From an uncultured Roseburia sp. (GTDB lineage: Bacteria; Bacillota; Clostridia; Lachnospirales; Lachnospiraceae), in contig CAMTDY010000135.1 of the NCBI GenBank assembly GCA_947070915.1, positions 1-7,481 on the forward strand: a DNA stretch of 7,481 bases, in the 5' to 3' direction. The notes under the pieces are model-generated. The model was not told the DNA's origin. It worked only from the letters and a program-made list of their open reading frames with translations, and made no database searches. The translations under genes were made by a program, and so were the position numbers. This document shows positions 4,930-7,481 of the stretch, in pieces. Within the stretch, counting starts at the first letter, position 1; every line of letters begins with the position of its first letter.

Positions 4930-7365
4930 TTACATCTCATGTCCCAACAAACGGTTCACTAACTTCACTGCTTCCCTGGCATCCTTGGAATATCCATCTG
5001 CCCCGATCTCCTGGGCGTAACTCTCAGTGACAACAGCGCCTCCGATGATGATCTTTGCCTGGCAGCCCTGTTCTTTCGCCATCTCCACCAGATGTTTCAT
5101 CTCCGTCATTGTTGTGGTCATCAGCGCCGAGAGGCCGATCACAGATGCCTTCTCTTTTTTAGCTGTATCCAGGATTTTCTGGCTTTCCACATCTTTTCCC
5201 AGATCAATGACCTCATAGCCATAATTTTTCAGCATGAGCACCACCAGATTTTTTCCGATGTCGTGAATATCCCCTTTCACCGTCGCCATAACCACCGTAT
5301 CCAGCTTTTCACTGCCCCGTTCTTTTGCCAGCAGCGGCTCCAGATGATCAATCGCCTTCTCCATAGTCTCTGCACTGGCGATCAGCTGAGGAAGAAAATA
5401 GGTCCCCTTTTCAAAGAGCTCACCCACATGATTGATCGCCGGAATCAGGTAAGAGTCTATGATCGCCGCCGGGGACTCTCCCCGCTCCAGTTCTTTCTTT
5501 ACCAGCTCCAGCACCTGTCCCTCTTTGCCCTTTACTACAGCAGTGAAGAGAGGGTGAACTCCCGTCTCTTCCTGAGCCTGCGGCTGCTTAGGCACATCTG
5601 CCGAGATCTGTGCCTTTGCCACTCCATTGATATACTTCAGATCCGCTTCCGGCTTATTCAAAAGCAGATCCGAAGCCAGCGCCGCATTGGCAAGCAAGGT
5701 CTGGTTGGGATTTGCGATGGCCATCGTCAGCCCGGCAGCGATCGCCATCGTCAGAAAAGCACTGTTGACAAACTGCCTTTCTGGTAGTCCAAAGGAAATA
5801 TTAGAGAGTCCACAGACCGTCGCTGTTCCCAGCTCCTCCCGACAGTAGCGGATGGTCTCCAGCACCTCCAGCGCCGCCCTCTTATTGGCACCAATGGTCC
5901 CCACCAGTCCGTCAACTACGATATCCCTTTCGGACAAGCCGTGACGTTTCGCCTCATCCAGGATCTTATGGATGATCTCTTTCTTTTCTTCTATATTTTC
6001 TGGAAGGCCCTGGTCCGACAAAGGAAGCAGGATAAACATGGCGCCGTACTTTTTTGCCGCTGGGATCAGTTTTTCAAACTTTTCAGGCTCCAGAGAAATG
6101 GAATTGATCAGTGCCCTTCCCGGATAAATCCTGAGCGCCTGTTCCACCACATCCACATAGCTTGAATCAATGCTAAGAGGAACATCTACTGCCAACGTCA
6201 GCTCATAAATGGCCTGGAGCATCATCTCCTTTTCATCAATCCCATTCATCCCCATATTGACATCCAGAATCTTAGCTCCCTTTTCCACCTGTTCTTCCGC
6301 CATGGACACCACCAGCTCCAGTTCTCCCTCCCGAAGCTGTGCCTGGAGCTCCTTTTTACCGGTGGGATTGATACGCTCCCCTACGATGGAAAAGGTTCCC
6401 TCCAGATCGATCTCCACATAATTTCTCTCGTTGGTCAGCGCCCGAACCTTCTTTTCCTCTGGGAACACCGGAACTTCACCGGCAAGTCTATCCCTAAGTT
6501 TTCTGATATGTTCCGGCGTGGTTCCACAGCAGCCGCCAAGGATCGTAGCACCCTTCTTCACCAGAGGCAGCATAGTCTCAGAAAATTCTTCGGCTCCCAT
6601 ATCGTAAGCCGTCCTGCCATCCACTAACTTCGGCAGCCCCGCATTGGGTTTCACCACCAGCGGAATTCCAACCATTCTCTCCATTCTCTGGATGAGATCC
6701 ACCATTTTATCCGGACCGGCGGAACAGTTTACCCCCACGGCATCCACGCCCATCGCCTCCAGCACGATCGCCGCTGTCTCCGGACTGGTCCCGTAAAGGG
6801 TTCTCCCATCCTCCTGAAAGGTAAGGGTCACTATCACCGGCAGAGCATCTCCGCAGGTCTCCTTAATGGCAAGTACCGCCCCGCGGCATTCCTGAAGGCT
6901 CATCATCGTCTCTACAACAAAGAGATCAACTCCTGCTGCCACCAGCGCCCTCACCTGTTCTTTGTACACGTCCACCAGTTCTTCAAACGACAGGGTCCCC
7001 ATCGGATAGAGCTGTTCCCCCGTCATGGTCATATCCCCAGCGATATAGACTTGTCTGGTCGTACCACTCTCTTCTACGGCCCGTCTCGACAGTCCCACCA
7101 GCTCCGCCGTCATCTCCTCCAACCGGTCCTCCAGACCGTACTCTGCCAGTTTGATTCGGTTGCAGGTAAATGTCGGTGCATACAGCACATCACTACCCGC
7201 CTGAATATAACCTTTCTGAAGTTCCACAAACACATCCGGATGTTCCAGGATCCAAGTCTCCGGGCAATCCCCTGCCCGCATTCCATGCTCCTGAAGGTTG
7301 GAACCGGTAGCTCCATCCAGAAAAACAAACCCCTGTCTGATATACTCTCTAAAATTCATGGACAC
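4930..7365 (-). CDS. metH: Cobalamin-dependent methionine synthase lacking the reactivation domain
   Basis: Transfers a methyl group from methyl-tetrahydrofolate through cobalamin to homocysteine in the cytoplasm. The 811 residues contain, in order: a homocysteine-binding domain (about 10-295) with zinc ligands C214 (VNCSAGP) and C279/C280 (GGCCGT); a pterin-binding domain (about 320-585) with GERINPTG (329-336), SIDSS (398-402), NSIS (421-424) and GLSN (519-522); a four-helix cobalamin cap (about 600-685); and a B12-binding Rossmann domain with D699-x-H701-x-x-G704, SAL (746-748) and IIGGA (773-777). The protein ends right after this domain, about 400 residues short of E. coli MetH, so the AdoMet-binding reactivation domain is absent, as in the Thermotoga form. 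The end is clean, not a frameshift. The start is GTG 7365 or ATG 7359 (two codons later); purine-rich sites (AAGGA) serve either. Confidence 0.97.
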   Translation of the reverse strand: MSMNFREYIRQGFVFLDGATGSNLQEHGMRAGDCPETWILEHPDVFVELQKGYIQAGSDVLYAPTFTCNRIKLAEYGLEDRLEEMTAELVGLSRRAVEESGTTRQVYIAGDMTMTGEQLYPMGTLSFEELVDVYKEQVRALVAAGVDLFVVETMMSLQECRGAVLAIKETCGDALPVIVTLTFQEDGRTLYGTSPETAAIVLEAMGVDAVGVNCSAGPDKMVDLIQRMERMVGIPLVVKPNAGLPKLVDGRTAYDMGAEEFSETMLPLVKKGATILGGCCGTTPEHIRKLRDRLAGEVPVFPEEKKVRALTNERNYVEIDLEGTFSIVGERINPTGKKELQAQLREGELELVVSMAEEQVEKGAKILDVNMGMNGIDEKEMMLQAIYELTLAVDVPLSIDSSYVDVVEQALRIYPGRALINSISLEPEKFEKLIPAAKKYGAMFILLPLSDQGLPENIEEKKEIIHKILDEAKRHGLSERDIVVDGLVGTIGANKRAALEVLETIRYCREELGTATVCGLSNISFGLPERQFVNSAFLTMAIAAGLTMAIANPNQTLLANAALASDLLLNKPEADLKYINGVAKAQISADVPKQPQAQEETGVHPLFTAVVKGKEGQVLELVKKELERGESPAAIIDSYLIPAINHVGELFEKGTYFLPQLIASAETMEKAIDHLEPLLAKERGSEKLDTVVMATVKGDIHDIGKNLVVLMLKNYGYEVIDLGKDVESQKILDTAKKEKASVIGLSALMTTTMTEMKHLVEMAKEQGCQAKIIIGGAVVTESYAQEIGADGYSKDAREAVKLVNRLLGHEM

Positions 7366-7417
7366 GTTATTCCTTTCCTTACTTTCCTACCCTACTATAC
7401 ACTATGCTCTTTCTAGT

Positions 7418-7481
7418 CTATCGAAATGCTTCCACACTCTCATTTATTTTTGCGTACAGCTCTTCTACCAGCTCCTGTACC
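7418..7481 (-). CDS. C-terminal end of an unidentified upstream gene (partial)
   Basis: On the minus strand an open frame enters from the window edge and stops at TAG (7420-7418) after 20 codons. The tail reads ELVEELYAKINESVEAFR, an amphipathic, probably helical acidic segment. It runs in the same direction as metH, with a 52-nt gap that holds the purine-rich metH ribosome site and no terminator, so it could be co-transcribed with metH. The fragment is too short to assign a family. The sensible helix-forming composition and the position just before metH are the only support for its being coding. Confidence 0.45.
   Translation of the reverse strand, partial: VQELVEELYAKINESVEAFR

Noticed and set aside
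7366..7417. Promoter or SAM/B12 riboswitch upstream of metH (TATAGT -10-like box)
   Set aside because: No acceptable -35 box lies 16-18 nt upstream, and 52 nt is too short for a known S-adenosylmethionine or cobalamin riboswitch.

Overview
The window looks like chromosomal DNA of an anaerobic, low-to-mid GC Firmicute, most likely a Lachnospiraceae-type gut clostridium (Clostridium cluster XIVa). I infer this from strong AGGAGG-type ribosome binding sites, a textbook sigma-A promoter, a short clostridial-type methionine synthase, and a clostridial-style LCP protein and rhamnosyltransferase pair. No database search was possible, so species and genus are not claimed. Every gene I can support reads on the minus strand, so transcription runs from high to low coordinates.

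Layout in order of transcription: (1) the last 20 codons of an unidentified gene (7418-7481); (2) a B12-dependent methionine synthase without the reactivation domain (metH, 4930-7365); (3) two tightly packed family-2 glycosyltransferases of rhamnosyltransferase type (3946-4881 and 3024-3944); (4) an LCP (LytR-CpsA-Psr) family membrane protein (1918-2955), preceded by an intercistronic hairpin at 2979-3008; (5) a consensus sigma-A promoter (1855-1883) driving ilvN (1332-1820) and ilvC (209-1231); (6) a clear intrinsic terminator (151-186); (7) a non-coding, palindrome-rich element (about 16-138) that runs towards the window edge.

The functional blocks are distinct. metH serves methionine and one-carbon metabolism. 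The two glycosyltransferases plus LCP form a plausible cell-surface polymer module: rhamnose-type sugars are added to a lipid-linked glycan, and the LCP protein ligates the glycan to the wall. ilvN-ilvC encode the regulatory subunit of acetohydroxyacid synthase and the next enzyme of valine/leucine/isoleucine synthesis. The catalytic subunit ilvB and the dehydratase ilvD are not in the window. I see no terminator between metH and the glycosyltransferases or between LCP and ilvN, so readthrough across these blocks is possible, although ilvNC has its own promoter.

I find no CRISPR array, transposase, phage gene, tRNA, rRNA or recognisable riboswitch. Most of the window is ordinary housekeeping sequence. 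The best candidates for a second look are the nested palindromic element downstream of ilvC, the unusual cofactor loop of the ketol-acid reductoisomerase, and the reactivation-less methionine synthase beside a wall-polymer module. No gap between genes exceeds 300 bases.
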